A stretch of 64,000 nucleotides of DNA from Mantamonas sphyraenae. Taxonomy: Eukaryota; CRuMs; Mantamonadidae. Shown here in pieces: positions 44,835 to 54,958 of this stretch; the stretch's first letter is position 1, and each line of letters starts with the position of its first letter. The notes beneath the pieces are model-generated. The model did no database searches. It saw only the letters and a list, made by a program, of their open reading frames with translations, and was not told the DNA's origin. The stretch lies in assembly GCA_026936335.1 (NCBI GenBank), contig JAPMXV010000073.1:162431-226430 (forward strand), read 5' to 3'. Both the position numbers and the translations under genes were made by a program.

Positions 44835-47800
44835 TCACACAATCAAAATATGCTTCATGGCACGGCGGAACCGCACGAGGTTTTGATGAAAAGTGTTGCG
44901 GTTGCGCGTGCCCATTGAGTTTTCCACCTTTTCAAACAGCAGCTCAAACTCTTCCAGCATCTGTTCGTGGAGCTCGCCGGGCTGCCCTGCAATGATGTCC
45001 TCCTTGATGGCGTCAAACTCGTCTTCGTGTGTCAACGACAGCGCAAGCAGCGGCGAGCACATCATCCACATGCCCTGGTAGCCCTGGAAGAGCACAATGT
45101 GCATGAGGGCCTGCAGAAAGTTGGGCAGCACTTCGCGCCCGGGCTCGCTGTCCAGCACCGCCATCAGTGCCTGGGCCTCCTCTTTCGACCCCGGATGCTC
45201 GCGGTAGCGGTAAAACAGGGCTGTGATGCTGTTGAGAGCCGTGACGCAATGGCCAATGACCATGGCGTCGTAGGAGCGAAAGCCCTCGAGGAGGGCCTCA
45301 AAGAGCTGGAGGAGCAGCTCGTCGCTGAGCTGGAGGAGAAGGACGCGGCGGTGGTGGACAAACAGCATGTCGAGGAGGTGGTAATAGGCGGTGGTGAGCT
45401 TGGGATAGACCATGACGTGTTCCATGGGGATGGAGACGAGGAGAGTGAGGATGGCGGCGAGGATGTTGGCAAAGCTCTCGTCCTCAAAGATTTCAAAGAC
45501 ACTAAAGTTGATGTACTTGCCCACAATGGTGTTGTCCAGGATGCGCATGCACAGCGTGATGCCCTTGTACTTGTGCGAGTAGAGCTTGTCCTCGTCGGCA
45601 ATGTCCAGGTCGATGAGCTGCTCGGCGTAGTTGTGCACCAGCCGCGACGTCTGCTGGAACAGCAGAATGCCGTACGGCGAGTTCCAGTTGCCGCTCAGGC
45701 GGTCGTTTGCGTCGCGTGTCATTTCGTAGAGGACTTTGAGCAGGGGCGAGGTGACGGATGGGTCGTCTGCATACAACGTGACGAGGTTGGCCATGAGCTC
45801 AAAGTAGGCGGAGAACCATTCAAAGAACAGCGGGAAGGAACGCACGGTGCATGCCTGCAGGATGCCACGCAGGTCGCGCAGGACGCCAATCACGGTGTCG
45901 CGTGCTTCGTCGGTGAGCAGATCGTCCGGGTCGGATTCGCCCACTTCGGCGATGAGGTCGAGCTGTTCGCCAATGGGGGCCACAAACTCTTCAAAGATTT
46001 CCTCTTCGCCCTCGCTGTGGCCGTAGCCGAAGCAGACCGTGGCCAGGGTTTTGTGGTAGCTTGTGCGGAGTTTGAACAGGGACGGGTCGTTGAAGAAGGG
46101 CACGGTTTCAAAGGTGCCCGAGCGGCGAAAGACGTCGTCGAGAATGTCGAGCTTGAGGAGCTCGGAGGGTGTGCGTGAGCCGCTGGTGAGGTTGGCCAGC
46201 AGCTCGAGGGTGCGTTCGAGCAAGATGCGCGAGTCCCAATTGGCAAAGTTTGCGTAGCAGCGGTTCCAGATGACGCCCGGCAACTCGTGGCTCTCCTTGA
46301 AGCCCATGCGTTCGTTGATCTCCTGGCAGAAGCGGTTGTTGGCAATGATCATGTCGCCCGGATAGACGTCCCGCATCCGGCGCATGCTGTACAGGTAGGC
46401 GAGTTCCAGCGGCTCCATGGAGTGGATGTCCTGCAGCTCGCCGTTGCCGGCGTAGTGTTTGTCGGTCCAACGCATCAGGTCAAACAGTTCGGCCATGAGC
46501 ACGGCGTCGAGGACGTCTTCGTCGGGTTTGGGTGCGCCGTAGCGGCCGCCGACCATGGCGCCGATGACATGGACGACATACACGAGGGAGGCCATGTCTT
46601 CGCGCATGCGCAGGACGTCGGCTTCGTCGGCGCCGCGGGAGGACTCGACGTCGCGGACACTCTGGCGGAACGAGTGGGCGGTAGAGGTGAGCAGCTCGAG
46701 GGCATACTCGCCTGCGGTTTGGTAGGTGACGCGTGAGATGACTTTGATGGCGTCGAGTTGGGTGCTCATGTCTTCGGCGGCGTCGTTGAGTTGCAGGTCC
46801 CTGTCGGTGCGCACGTCGTCGGCCACCTGGTCCAGACGGGACTGGAGGAACGCTTCCAGCAGCTGGGAGGGGAAGGATTCAAAGACAGGATCCGGGACAG
46901 AGTTCATCAGGCGAACGGTGCGCAGCATGCGGCTCCACAGCTGCAGGAGGTAGTAGAGGGCGTCGTCGTCGTCCTGAAAGTCGCGAAAGGCGGCCTCGGT
47001 GAACTGGGCGACCTGGTTGACCCAGTCGACAAACTCGGGCATGCGGCGGATCTCGGCGGAGCGGAAGTTGTAGGTGATGCGGTCGAGAAGGCGGCAAAAC
47101 TCGCGGAAGCATTGCGGGTCGTCCATGCCGTTCATGTGATCGATGACCACAAAGGTGCCTTCGAGGAGCCAGCCGAGAAAGGCGTCGCGTTGCTGTTCCT
47201 TGGGAAACAGGGTGCTGCGTACCCAGCAGATGCTCATCAGGCAGGTCAGCGCCTCCTCTTTCAGGTCTGTGTCGTTGTAGGCGTCAAACAGCATGGTGAC
47301 CATGGTGCGTTCGATAAACAGTTCGCTCCAGCTCATGGGCACAAGGACCGCTCCGGGGTTCTCCAGCGTCTCGTCGCGGATGCCGGCAAAGTTGTAGCCG
47401 ACGCAGGCCGCACACAGGCGCATGGCGGCCCCCAGCAAATCCAGCTGGTCGTCATTGAGCTCTGCATAGCCACGGCCGTGCAGGTTGTTCATGACGGCGA
47501 GGGACATCTGAAAGACGCGGAGGAGGGCGGTGTCACAGTACGAGGCGACGGTGCGTCGGTAGCCGCCGACCTTGGGGCCTTCCAGCGAGGTGAACCCGTC
47601 GCGGTTCTTGCTGATTTCCTCGGTGATGCCCTGGAGGACATCCATGGCCATGGTGTACATTTGGATGTCGTCGCTCTGTGCACAACGAGGGGGAGGCGGG
47701 GTGAAAAACGTCAGGCGGCGGGGAAATGGCGCGCAAGGCGGGAATGGGCCCCGTGAAGGCGGGTGCATGGGTGGATGGATGGGAGGGTGGGGGGAAAGGG

Positions 47801-48462
47801 GAGCAAGGGTGGCTGTGGTCCAGCTGGACGACGGCGGGGACTCGACAGGGGGCGTGGGAGGGCGGGGAAGGGGCCGGGAACGTACGTCCATGAAGCTGTC
47901 CTGCATGATGTCGAGAATGTCGCGCAGGCCGTTGTCGAGGTACCAGCCGAGCTTTGTGATGCGAGCGAGGAGGTGGATGATGGAGCGGCGGATGTTTGCA
48001 GGGACGTCCAGGCCGTTGCTTTGGAGATAGTCGACGAGGTAGTCGCGGATGACGACGCGATCGGCCGTGTCAAACAAGTTCCAGTGTTGGGTGATCTGCG
48101 ACGGGGTGGGAAGGAAAGAGGGGAAGGAAGGTGTGTAGGGGAAGGTTGGTGGGGGGGGGTAGAGGGGACGGGAGGGTGAGCGGGGAGGTAGGGAGGGCGA
48201 GGGGAACGGGGAGCGGGGAGCGGGAACGTACAAGGCCAGTGAGGCAGGTGATGGCGTAGGAGAGGGCGCTGACGTTTGTGGAGCGCTCAAGGACAAATTG
48301 GAGCTGAGGGATGAGGTTGGGCTCTTCGGTGTACTCTCTGAGGGCTTCTTCGGCCTCCTTTTGAGAGTGGCCGCTGACAAGCATGTCGGTGCACAGGGCC
48401 TCAAACTCTGCGAGCTGGTCATCAGACATCTGGCCGTCTTCGGACGGTCCGTTGTCGCTCAT
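44835..48462 (-). CDS. Exportin-7 (RANBP16 family)
   Basis: Exons are complement(48232..48462), complement(47886..48095) and complement(44835..47675); 1,093 residues against ~1,087 in animals. Both introns are phase 0 with donor GTACGT. It is a RanGTP-dependent karyopherin made of HEAT repeats. N-terminal LAEFEALCTDMLVSGHSQKEAE is followed by the block ALSYAITCLTGL, then the diagnostic LLARITKLGWYLDNGLRDIL. Later FREFCRLLDRITYNF and FANWDSRILLERTLELLANL fit the family. The Ran-binding N-terminus and full length suggest it is functional. An exportin-7-like paralogue begins at the left edge of the window. Confidence 0.92.
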
Positions 48463-48568
48463 AGGGTGAAGTGGATGTGTGGTGAAGCGGGTGTGTGGTG
48501 TGAAAGTGGGTGAGGTTGTGGGTGGGAGTTGAGTTGAGCTGGGAGTGGGGGCGCATGAGCATTTGTCT

Positions 48569-49693
48569 TCATTGTGGCTGAGAGAGTTGGACTTTGCCAA
48601 CGTCATGGGTGGCAAGATGGTACTGCTGGGTGCCGGAGCTGTGCTGGAGGTTTGTCGGCTGCCAGGGCTCATGGTCGACGGTGAGGGAGAGGACCCAAAG
48701 GAACTGGCGGAGCCACATGAGGACGATATCGTCGAGGTGGTTGTCGAGCTTGTCTTCGTAGAGGGCGGCCTGCTGACGGACGTGGTCCATGTTGTACAGT
48801 TCGACCTCGAGCTCGTAGGAAAAGTGCTGGCCGGGGCTTTGGACAGTGGTGAGGTCGACGGCAACGAGGTTGTTGATGATGTAGCGCATTCGGTCCTTCC
48901 AACGCTCGTGGGTGACGCGGAGGACGCGGAGATTGTGGGTGGGGTGAGTGGTTTCCTGGCTGGCTGACACGCGCAGGTGCATGAGGTGACTGTCGGCACA
49001 GAGGACGTTGATATGTTCGAGCTTGCGCTTGGAGAGGGCGGTGCACTTTGTAAACTGCTGCTTGTTGCGTTGGTGAAAGGCGGCTTTCGGGTACTCGTAG
49101 GTGAGGCGGAGCTCGCCGGCAGGGGTCAGCACAGCCTGGTCGAGGTGGTACTCGTGGACGTACTTGACTTTGTGTTGGGCTGACACGAGTGTGTTGAGGT
49201 GTTGGTTGAGGTGTTTGAGGAGGCTGTGGTGGATGCCCGAGTGGAAGCGGAGGTTGCGGGGCTCCAGACCTACGCCGTGGCTCGACGTGAACCACACGGG
49301 GAGGGAGGAGAGGCGGAATTCGCCTAGTTTGCATTCGAATTCCACGTTGCCCATGTGGGCGTAGTCTAGGATGAGGTTTCGGGCGCGTGTGAGGAGGGAG
49401 GAAGGGATGGAGTCTTTGGGGATGGATGAGGTGACTGGGGACGGGAGGGAGAGGGGGGAGATGGTGGTGGTGGTGGTGGTGGTGGTGGTGGTGGTGGTGG
49501 TGGTGGTTGACGAGGAAGAGGAGGAGGAGGAGGAGGAGGAGGGTGTGGGATTTGGTTTTTGACGTTTGAGGGCTGGAGAGGAGGAGGAGGAGGAGGTGGT
49601 GGTGGTGGTGGTGGAAGAGGAGGCGGAGTTGGAACGGGGTGACGGTGGTTCGGAGGAGGAGGAGGATTCGTCTGGACGCTCTCGTTTGCTCAT
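48569..49693 (-). CDS. mRNA 5'-triphosphatase, tunnel (Cet1-like) type
   Basis: A single exon of 374 residues. It removes the gamma phosphate from nascent mRNA as the first step of capping, in the nucleus. The first ~95 residues are Ser/Thr/Pro low complexity; a GGT trinucleotide tract at ~49462-49506 encodes poly-Thr. The catalytic part shows the paired glutamate strands of the tunnel fold: VEFECKLGEF (metal-binding Glu), LRLTYE, and SYELEVELYNMD near the C-terminus. The Arg/Lys-rich strands KRKLEHINV and WKDRMRYIINN lie between. Fungi and many protists have this type, whereas animals and plants use a cysteine phosphatase, so it is a lineage marker. It ends 106 bp before the exportin-7 start, same strand. 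Confidence 0.87.
   Translation of the reverse strand: MSKRERPDESSSSSEPPSPRSNSASSSTTTTTTSSSSSSPALKRQKPNPTPSSSSSSSSSSSTTTTTTTTTTTTTTTISPLSLPSPVTSSIPKDSIPSSLLTRARNLILDYAHMGNVEFECKLGEFRLSSLPVWFTSSHGVGLEPRNLRFHSGIHHSLLKHLNQHLNTLVSAQHKVKYVHEYHLDQAVLTPAGELRLTYEYPKAAFHQRNKQQFTKCTALSKRKLEHINVLCADSHLMHLRVSASQETTHPTHNLRVLRVTHERWKDRMRYIINNLVAVDLTTVQSPGQHFSYELEVELYNMDHVRQQAALYEDKLDNHLDDIVLMWLRQFLWVLSLTVDHEPWQPTNLQHSSGTQQYHLATHDVGKVQLSQPQ
49462..49506 (-). repeat. GGT/ACC trinucleotide microsatellite (poly-Thr coding)
   Basis: About 15 uninterrupted GGT units on the plus strand, read as ACC (Thr) in the triphosphatase, next to shorter AGG/GAG tracts that encode poly-Ser. It is likely to be length-variable between isolates. 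Confidence 0.85.
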
Positions 49694-49794
49694 TTTGGGG
49701 CGGGGGTGTGGAGCGTGGAGCGTTGGAGGAGCCAACGCATCGGAGCGGAACTCCGCGGAGAGATAGAAACAAGAAGGGGAAAGAGTGAACGAGC
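49694..49794. promoter_or_regulatory. Divergent promoter between triphosphatase and PIG-B genes
   Basis: 101 bp between opposite ATGs. It holds purine-rich stretches but no recognisable box. Confidence 0.3.
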
Positions 49795-51561
49795 ATGGCT
49801 GTACGACAAAGGCGTGGAGGGCAAACCGAGACGAGTGAGGGGAAAGAAGGAGAAATGGGACGCGCGGAACCGCAGGGACAGGCGTTGGCAGAGGAGACAG
49901 GGTTCCGGGAGCGGCAGGGAGTGATTGTGGTGGCATTGATTGTGTTTAGGGTGTGCAACGCACTGCTGATCCGGACGTTTTTCGATCCGGACGAGTACTG
50001 GCAGAGCGTGGAGGTGGCGCACCAGCAGGTGTTTGGGCGAGGCCTGTTGACGTGGGAATGGCGCGAGGCAATCCGAGGGTACTTGCACCCCGGCCTGTTT
50101 ACGTTGCTGTTCAAGGCGTTGCAGTGGGCAGGGTGGGACACGCGTGAGACGGTGTTGGCGGCCCCCAAAGTGCTGCAAGGGTGTTTCCAGGCGGCCGGGG
50201 ACTGGGCTGTGTATGTGCTGGCTTTTCGGCTGGCACGGGCGGCCGGGAAACCGTTCCTGGAGGCCAAGCGGGTGGCAAGGTGGAGTCTGTTGGCACAGAT
50301 TCTGAACTGGTTTGTTTACTACGCTGGCGTACGGACGTACAGCAACTCGTTGGAAGCGGTGCTGTGCACATTGGCACTGGCACGGCTGCCCGCAGAGCCG
50401 CTGGTGGGCAAGGCGACGAGACAGGGCGGGTGGAGTGGACTGGAGGGGATGCTTGTGGCGGCGTCGGCCATGCTGATCCGGCCGACGAACGCGGTGGTGT
50501 GGTTGTTTGTGGTGCCCAATCACTTGTGGGCGCTGTGGAAGGGAACGGGAAAGGCGAGCGCAGTGTTTGGGTTTGTGGTGAAGAGCGTGGTGCCCGCGGC
50601 GGTGGTGTTTGTGGCGGCGAGCGTGGCGGTGGATGCGCAGTTTTACGGGCGGGTGGTGCTGACGTGGTGGAACTTTGTGTCGTTCAATGTGCTGCATGCA
50701 GTGGGAGACTTTTATGGGACACATCCGTGGCATTGGTACGCGACGCAGGGGCTGCCTGCGGTGCTGGGGCCGCAGCTGCCGATGGTTGTGCTGGGAGTGC
50801 GCACAGGGGAATACCGGCGGCTGTTTTACGCGTGCGCGTGGTACACATGCGTGTTTAGTGCAATTGCACACAAGGAGTTCCGGTTCATGATGCCCATTGT
50901 GCCTTTGGCGATGGTGTGGGTGGGTTTGTGGCTGGCACGGGCAGACATTCGGAAGCTGCAGGCTGCCGTGTTGGCGATGCTGCTGCTGGGTGGCGGAGTG
51001 GCCATGTACACATCGCTGAGGCACCAACGGGGGACGATTGACGTGATGGATGCCCTGGCGAACGACGACCACTTTGGCAGTCTGAAGGAGGCGCACTTTC
51101 TGATGAACTGCCACTCGACGCCGTTCTATTCGCACATGCACACAAGCAAACGCATGCGGCAGTTGGACTGCACACCTCGGTTTGAGCCAGGGTACATGCA
51201 CGAGAGCGCGTGCTTTCACGCAAACCCAGTGGCGTTTATGTGCAGCCTGTACGCAGACATGAAGAGCGAATGGTGTCGTGGCGTGCGTGCGGAGGACACG
51301 TACTGTCGCGAGGTGACGCAGGCGCGGCTACGGGCGACAGAGACGCTGCCGTCGCACGTGGTGGTGTTTGGGTCCATGTTCAGGCAGATTGAGCGGGTGC
51401 TGACCGCGCATGACTACCACGTGTGGTATTCGTATCCGCATCGGGACATCGATGGAGAACGTGTGATTGTCATGCTCAAACTGGAGCCAGGTGCACGCAA
51501 GTCCTTGCAGGAGATCGTGAACACGGCGTTGGCGCATAGTGGCGCGGGCGCGGGCAAGTGA
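49795..51561 (+). CDS. GPI mannosyltransferase 3 (PIG-B/GPI10, GT22 family)
   Basis: A single exon of 588 residues. It adds the third mannose to the GPI anchor precursor using dolichol-phosphate mannose, in the ER lumen. After a ~40-residue hydrophilic N-terminus it has FRVCNALLIRTFFDPDEYWQ, the GT22 lumenal acidic motif with the DPDEYWQ core. GRGLLTWEW follows, and YSNSLEAVLCTLAL lies in a membrane helix. HKEFRFMMPIVPLAM is the GT22 'HKE.RF..P..P' signature, followed by cysteines late in the chain (CTPRFEPGYMH). About ten hydrophobic segments are visible. GRG.LTWEW and overall length favour PIG-B over PIG-Z or ALG12. It ends 26 bases before the next ATG. Confidence 0.9.
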   Translation: MAVRQRRGGQTETSEGKEGEMGRAEPQGQALAEETGFRERQGVIVVALIVFRVCNALLIRTFFDPDEYWQSVEVAHQQVFGRGLLTWEWREAIRGYLHPGLFTLLFKALQWAGWDTRETVLAAPKVLQGCFQAAGDWAVYVLAFRLARAAGKPFLEAKRVARWSLLAQILNWFVYYAGVRTYSNSLEAVLCTLALARLPAEPLVGKATRQGGWSGLEGMLVAASAMLIRPTNAVVWLFVVPNHLWALWKGTGKASAVFGFVVKSVVPAAVVFVAASVAVDAQFYGRVVLTWWNFVSFNVLHAVGDFYGTHPWHWYATQGLPAVLGPQLPMVVLGVRTGEYRRLFYACAWYTCVFSAIAHKEFRFMMPIVPLAMVWVGLWLARADIRKLQAAVLAMLLLGGGVAMYTSLRHQRGTIDVMDALANDDHFGSLKEAHFLMNCHSTPFYSHMHTSKRMRQLDCTPRFEPGYMHESACFHANPVAFMCSLYADMKSEWCRGVRAEDTYCREVTQARLRATETLPSHVVVFGSMFRQIERVLTAHDYHVWYSYPHRDIDGERVIVMLKLEPGARKSLQEIVNTALAHSGAGAGK

Positions 51562-51587
51562 ATGGACAGCAAAGGACGGTGAAAGCA

Positions 51588-54500
51588 ATGGAGGGTAGTT
51601 TGTATGGTCATAATGCAGAGTTTGTGGAGAGTAGCAGCGAGGAGTCTGGCACTCCGGAAGTGGCTGGAGGGGCAGAGGCCGCGCCGTCGCCAATGCAGGA
51701 AACGAGCTCCGGCTCCGGAACTTTGTACCACGCAGCGGGAAGTGCAGAGGAAGGGGCGAGTGCATTGAGCTCGTCGTCAGACATTGTCGGGGGGGGAAAG
51801 GAGATGCCAGTGAGCGGGTTCGCGCTGGACGGGGACGTGGCAGGAGCAGAGACGCTAGAGAGCGATCTCAGGCTGTGGATGGACGATTTTGAGAAGCTTG
51901 CCAAAGCGTTGACAGAAGCGACGGAAGAGGAAAAGAGGGCGGAGGCGCTGAAGGAAATGAGTGAGCTGGTGATGGAGTTTGCAAAGTTTCAGCGTGGACG
52001 TGGAGGGAAAGAACAAGAGGGCAGCGAGCGGGACTGGTGTGGGGAGTTTCGAGAACTGTTGTTGGTGGTGCAGAAAGGGGAGGCGGGTAGCGAGGAGCAC
52101 AGACGCGCGTGCAGGAGGCTGCAGCAGCTCGGGAGGGATCTTAAGGAAAAACGCGACGGGGGCGCAAGGGCGTTTCTGGACGAGAGCAAGCGGGACTGGA
52201 ATTCCGAGTTTCAGGAGCTGGTGGACAGGCTGGAAAAGGCGGATGAGACGGAGCGGGTAAGCGTGTACGGGCAGTTGAAGCAGCTGGGGAACGACTTTGT
52301 GCACTGCGCTCAGGTGTTTGGACGGGTGATCATCAGCGAGGTACACGTGCCGGAGGAGCGCAAGAGCATCCGGCCGGTGAAAACCACCGGGGTGGCCGGA
52401 GGGGAAAAGTACTCTGTGCAGAACATCTTTTTCAAGTTTGCGCTGGAAGGAGACGAGGAGATTTACGGGTCGGATGAAAACGCGAGCAAGGCGGCAGGGC
52501 ACGAGCTGCGCTGTTTGTCGACCGCATACGGGGCAGGCGTAAAGGGGATCCGGGTGCCATTGATGGCAGTTGTGGATTACAAGGGCTATCGTGTGGTGGC
52601 GGTGAGCGCGTTGCCGCTGGGCGAGGGTTCGCTGATCTACGGATCCAAGGAAGCATCGCAGAGGGATGGAAAGGTGCACGCGAGCGACGAGAGGTTTAAC
52701 AACTTGATGGAGGATCTGGGGCGTGAGCTGAATCTGGCAAAGCACACAGCGCGCGATGTGGAGATTGTGGGCCCGATCGACATCGAAGGCCATCGTGGCC
52801 AAGACGGTCGGTACTACCTGCTGGACTTTGCGCGGTTGATGCCTCCGCAACAGTACGAGGATACGGAGGATCCAAAGGGCGTGATGTACAAGATGTTGCG
52901 GCCGGAGTTTGTGAAGCGGGTGGAGTCGCCGTTGTGTAGTGATGCACTGACGAATTTCATGGCCAAGGGAGAGGAGGAGGAGCAGGCAAAGCGTGACATC
53001 GAGGCTGCAACGGAGAAGTTGAAGGCCGAGGTCGAGGAATATGGCAAAACGCTGAGTGAATGGGTGGACGGGGAGCAGCTGACCAGGGACATGCACAGGC
53101 ATGGGCTGAACATGCGGTATTTGGGATTGATGCGCAACTCGACGAGCGGAAAGGAGGCAGATGCAGCAGTGTTGGTGGAGATGGTGGCACGTGTTGTGAA
53201 GCAATGGCTGAGGCGGCAGATGCGGGAGAAGATGGAAACGAGCAGCTCGCCGATGGAGGAGGAGTTGAGACGTGTGGTGGTGGACACATTGAACATGCTG
53301 ATGGAAGGACATGCGTGGGAGGAGCTACACGCGCAGATGCGGGCCAAGTACGGGGAGAGCGGCGGCAAAGGCGTGGAGGAAGTGGATGTGGGCAAGGTGG
53401 TGCGTAGGCTGCAGCAGATGGGCGCTGTGCAACTTGAAGCGTCTGCACTGGAGCTAGTGGGCGTGGAGAGTGGTTTTGTGCTCGTGGACGCGGACGTGGA
53501 GGCCCTGGGAGGACGGGTGAAGCACATGAGTGTGGTGGACGTGGCGACGGGCATGGTGCTTGCCGCGGATGCAATGCGTGCGTCGGGTTCACAGGCTGTG
53601 CGTGTGTGCAAGCTCGCAGGAAACCGGTTCGAAGCCAGTCGCGTACGCAGCACAGAGGTGGTGCTAGAGTGGGCGCACGTCCTGATGCGGCAGGGAGAGG
53701 TGGCGCAGGATATCGGAGCGTTTGACAAGGCGTTGGAGATGATGCGTGAACTGGATCTGCCCAAAGGGCAGGCAGAGTGCCACATGGGCAAGCGACAGGT
53801 GTATCTGGATCAAGGCAAGTACATAGAAGCAGAGGAGGAGCAGAGGCTTGCGGCGGAGCTGGACGCGCAGCACTCGGAGGCAGAGGTGGTGATTGAAGGG
53901 TGGCCGAAGCGTGTCAAGCCCACCTGGCTTTGGGAGAACGCGGATGGACAGGTGTGCGTGAGTCGGCGGGGCTATGAGGTGCTGCGTGATGCTGCAGCGG
54001 CCTATTTGGGCGTAGAGACGAGGAATCTCGGCAAGGATGAGAAGGTGATTGCCACCACGTTGAAGTGCTCCTTGTTGATGTTTACGTACGCGGGTGACGA
54101 TGCGATAGAAAGCCATGTGGAGACACCGGAGGGAGTCTCGGAAGGCGGTGTGGAGGTGGTGCTGGCACAGCACAGGGAGACTGGGCTGTGGCATCTGGTG
54201 TGGTGGAGCGAGGAGAGTGGCGACGCATACATGGCGTATCTGGAGGATGTGATCAAGGAGAACTCACTCGGTAGTCGGTTGGAACGCGTTGCGGTGGCAC
54301 CGTTTGCGCGTCGGCTGTGCGCGGAGAAGAAGTTGAGCGCACGCAATCGGAGGTTGAAGTGGGCATGTAGTCAAGGTCGAGTGGAGGTTGTGAAGGCGTG
54401 CAGGGAGTATGTGGACGAGTTGGTACTGTGGAAGCAGATGGCAAAGCGCACGGTGGATGCGAACAGCGTCGAGACGCTGTTGGCGCTTGGGGAACCCGTG

Positions 54501-54911
54501 GGTACAGCACGAGACGCTATGGTGAAGGCAGTGACCGAGGTGCTGAAGTACGCGGCAAAGGCGCTGAAGGACGTGAATGGTGAGCTGATGCAAGTGGACG
54601 GGGGTTTTGTGCATGTGTTGGCTGGATGGGGAGGCAACGTGCATGAAGACGAGAGTGAAAAGGGCGTGCTGGAGTTGGCGGCACTGTCGGTAAACCCAGA
54701 CTGTGTACAGGCAGTGTTGGATCTGGAGGGCGAGTGGGAGGGGGACACGGTGCACGCTGTGTTGCAGAAGATGACCACCCATTCAGACCCATCGAGTCCC
54801 AAGGAGCACAAGAAGGCCATTGCAGTGATGCTGGAAGGACAAGGAGCAAAATTGGCCGAGTTGAAAGACACGGAAAGACGTCGGCTTGGATTTGAGACAG
54901 CGTCCGGATGA
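51588..54911 (+). CDS. CLU-domain protein with ankyrin-like C-terminus
   Basis: A single exon of 1,107 residues; the frame is also open upstream but the first in-frame ATG is 51588. Residues ~240-430 match the central domain of Clu/Tif31 (clustered mitochondria) proteins: YSVQNIFFKFA, PLMAVVDYKGYRVVA, EGSLIYGSKEA, GPIDIEGHRGQDGRYYLLDFARLMPP. Two short helical repeats precede it (around RDWCGEFRELL and RDWNSEFQELV). The usual CLU N-terminal and long TPR regions are not evident. A weak TPR-like stretch (~700-770), a unique middle, and ankyrin-like units near the C-terminus (WACSQGRVEVVKACREYVDE; VETLLALGEPVGTA) follow. Canonical Clu binds mRNAs for mitochondrial proteins; this truncated, rearranged form may have another role. 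Confidence 0.75.
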   Translation: MEGSLYGHNAEFVESSSEESGTPEVAGGAEAAPSPMQETSSGSGTLYHAAGSAEEGASALSSSSDIVGGGKEMPVSGFALDGDVAGAETLESDLRLWMDDFEKLAKALTEATEEEKRAEALKEMSELVMEFAKFQRGRGGKEQEGSERDWCGEFRELLLVVQKGEAGSEEHRRACRRLQQLGRDLKEKRDGGARAFLDESKRDWNSEFQELVDRLEKADETERVSVYGQLKQLGNDFVHCAQVFGRVIISEVHVPEERKSIRPVKTTGVAGGEKYSVQNIFFKFALEGDEEIYGSDENASKAAGHELRCLSTAYGAGVKGIRVPLMAVVDYKGYRVVAVSALPLGEGSLIYGSKEASQRDGKVHASDERFNNLMEDLGRELNLAKHTARDVEIVGPIDIEGHRGQDGRYYLLDFARLMPPQQYEDTEDPKGVMYKMLRPEFVKRVESPLCSDALTNFMAKGEEEEQAKRDIEAATEKLKAEVEEYGKTLSEWVDGEQLTRDMHRHGLNMRYLGLMRNSTSGKEADAAVLVEMVARVVKQWLRRQMREKMETSSSPMEEELRRVVVDTLNMLMEGHAWEELHAQMRAKYGESGGKGVEEVDVGKVVRRLQQMGAVQLEASALELVGVESGFVLVDADVEALGGRVKHMSVVDVATGMVLAADAMRASGSQAVRVCKLAGNRFEASRVRSTEVVLEWAHVLMRQGEVAQDIGAFDKALEMMRELDLPKGQAECHMGKRQVYLDQGKYIEAEEEQRLAAELDAQHSEAEVVIEGWPKRVKPTWLWENADGQVCVSRRGYEVLRDAAAAYLGVETRNLGKDEKVIATTLKCSLLMFTYAGDDAIESHVETPEGVSEGGVEVVLAQHRETGLWHLVWWSEESGDAYMAYLEDVIKENSLGSRLERVAVAPFARRLCAEKKLSARNRRLKWACSQGRVEVVKACREYVDELVLWKQMAKRTVDANSVETLLALGEPVGTARDAMVKAVTEVLKYAAKALKDVNGELMQVDGGFVHVLAGWGGNVHEDESEKGVLELAALSVNPDCVQAVLDLEGEWEGDTVHAVLQKMTTHSDPSSPKEHKKAIAVMLEGQGAKLAELKDTERRRLGFETASG

Positions 54912-54958
54912 GTCCGGAGGAGATCCGGAGGCGAACCGGACATGAAATGCAGACTCGC

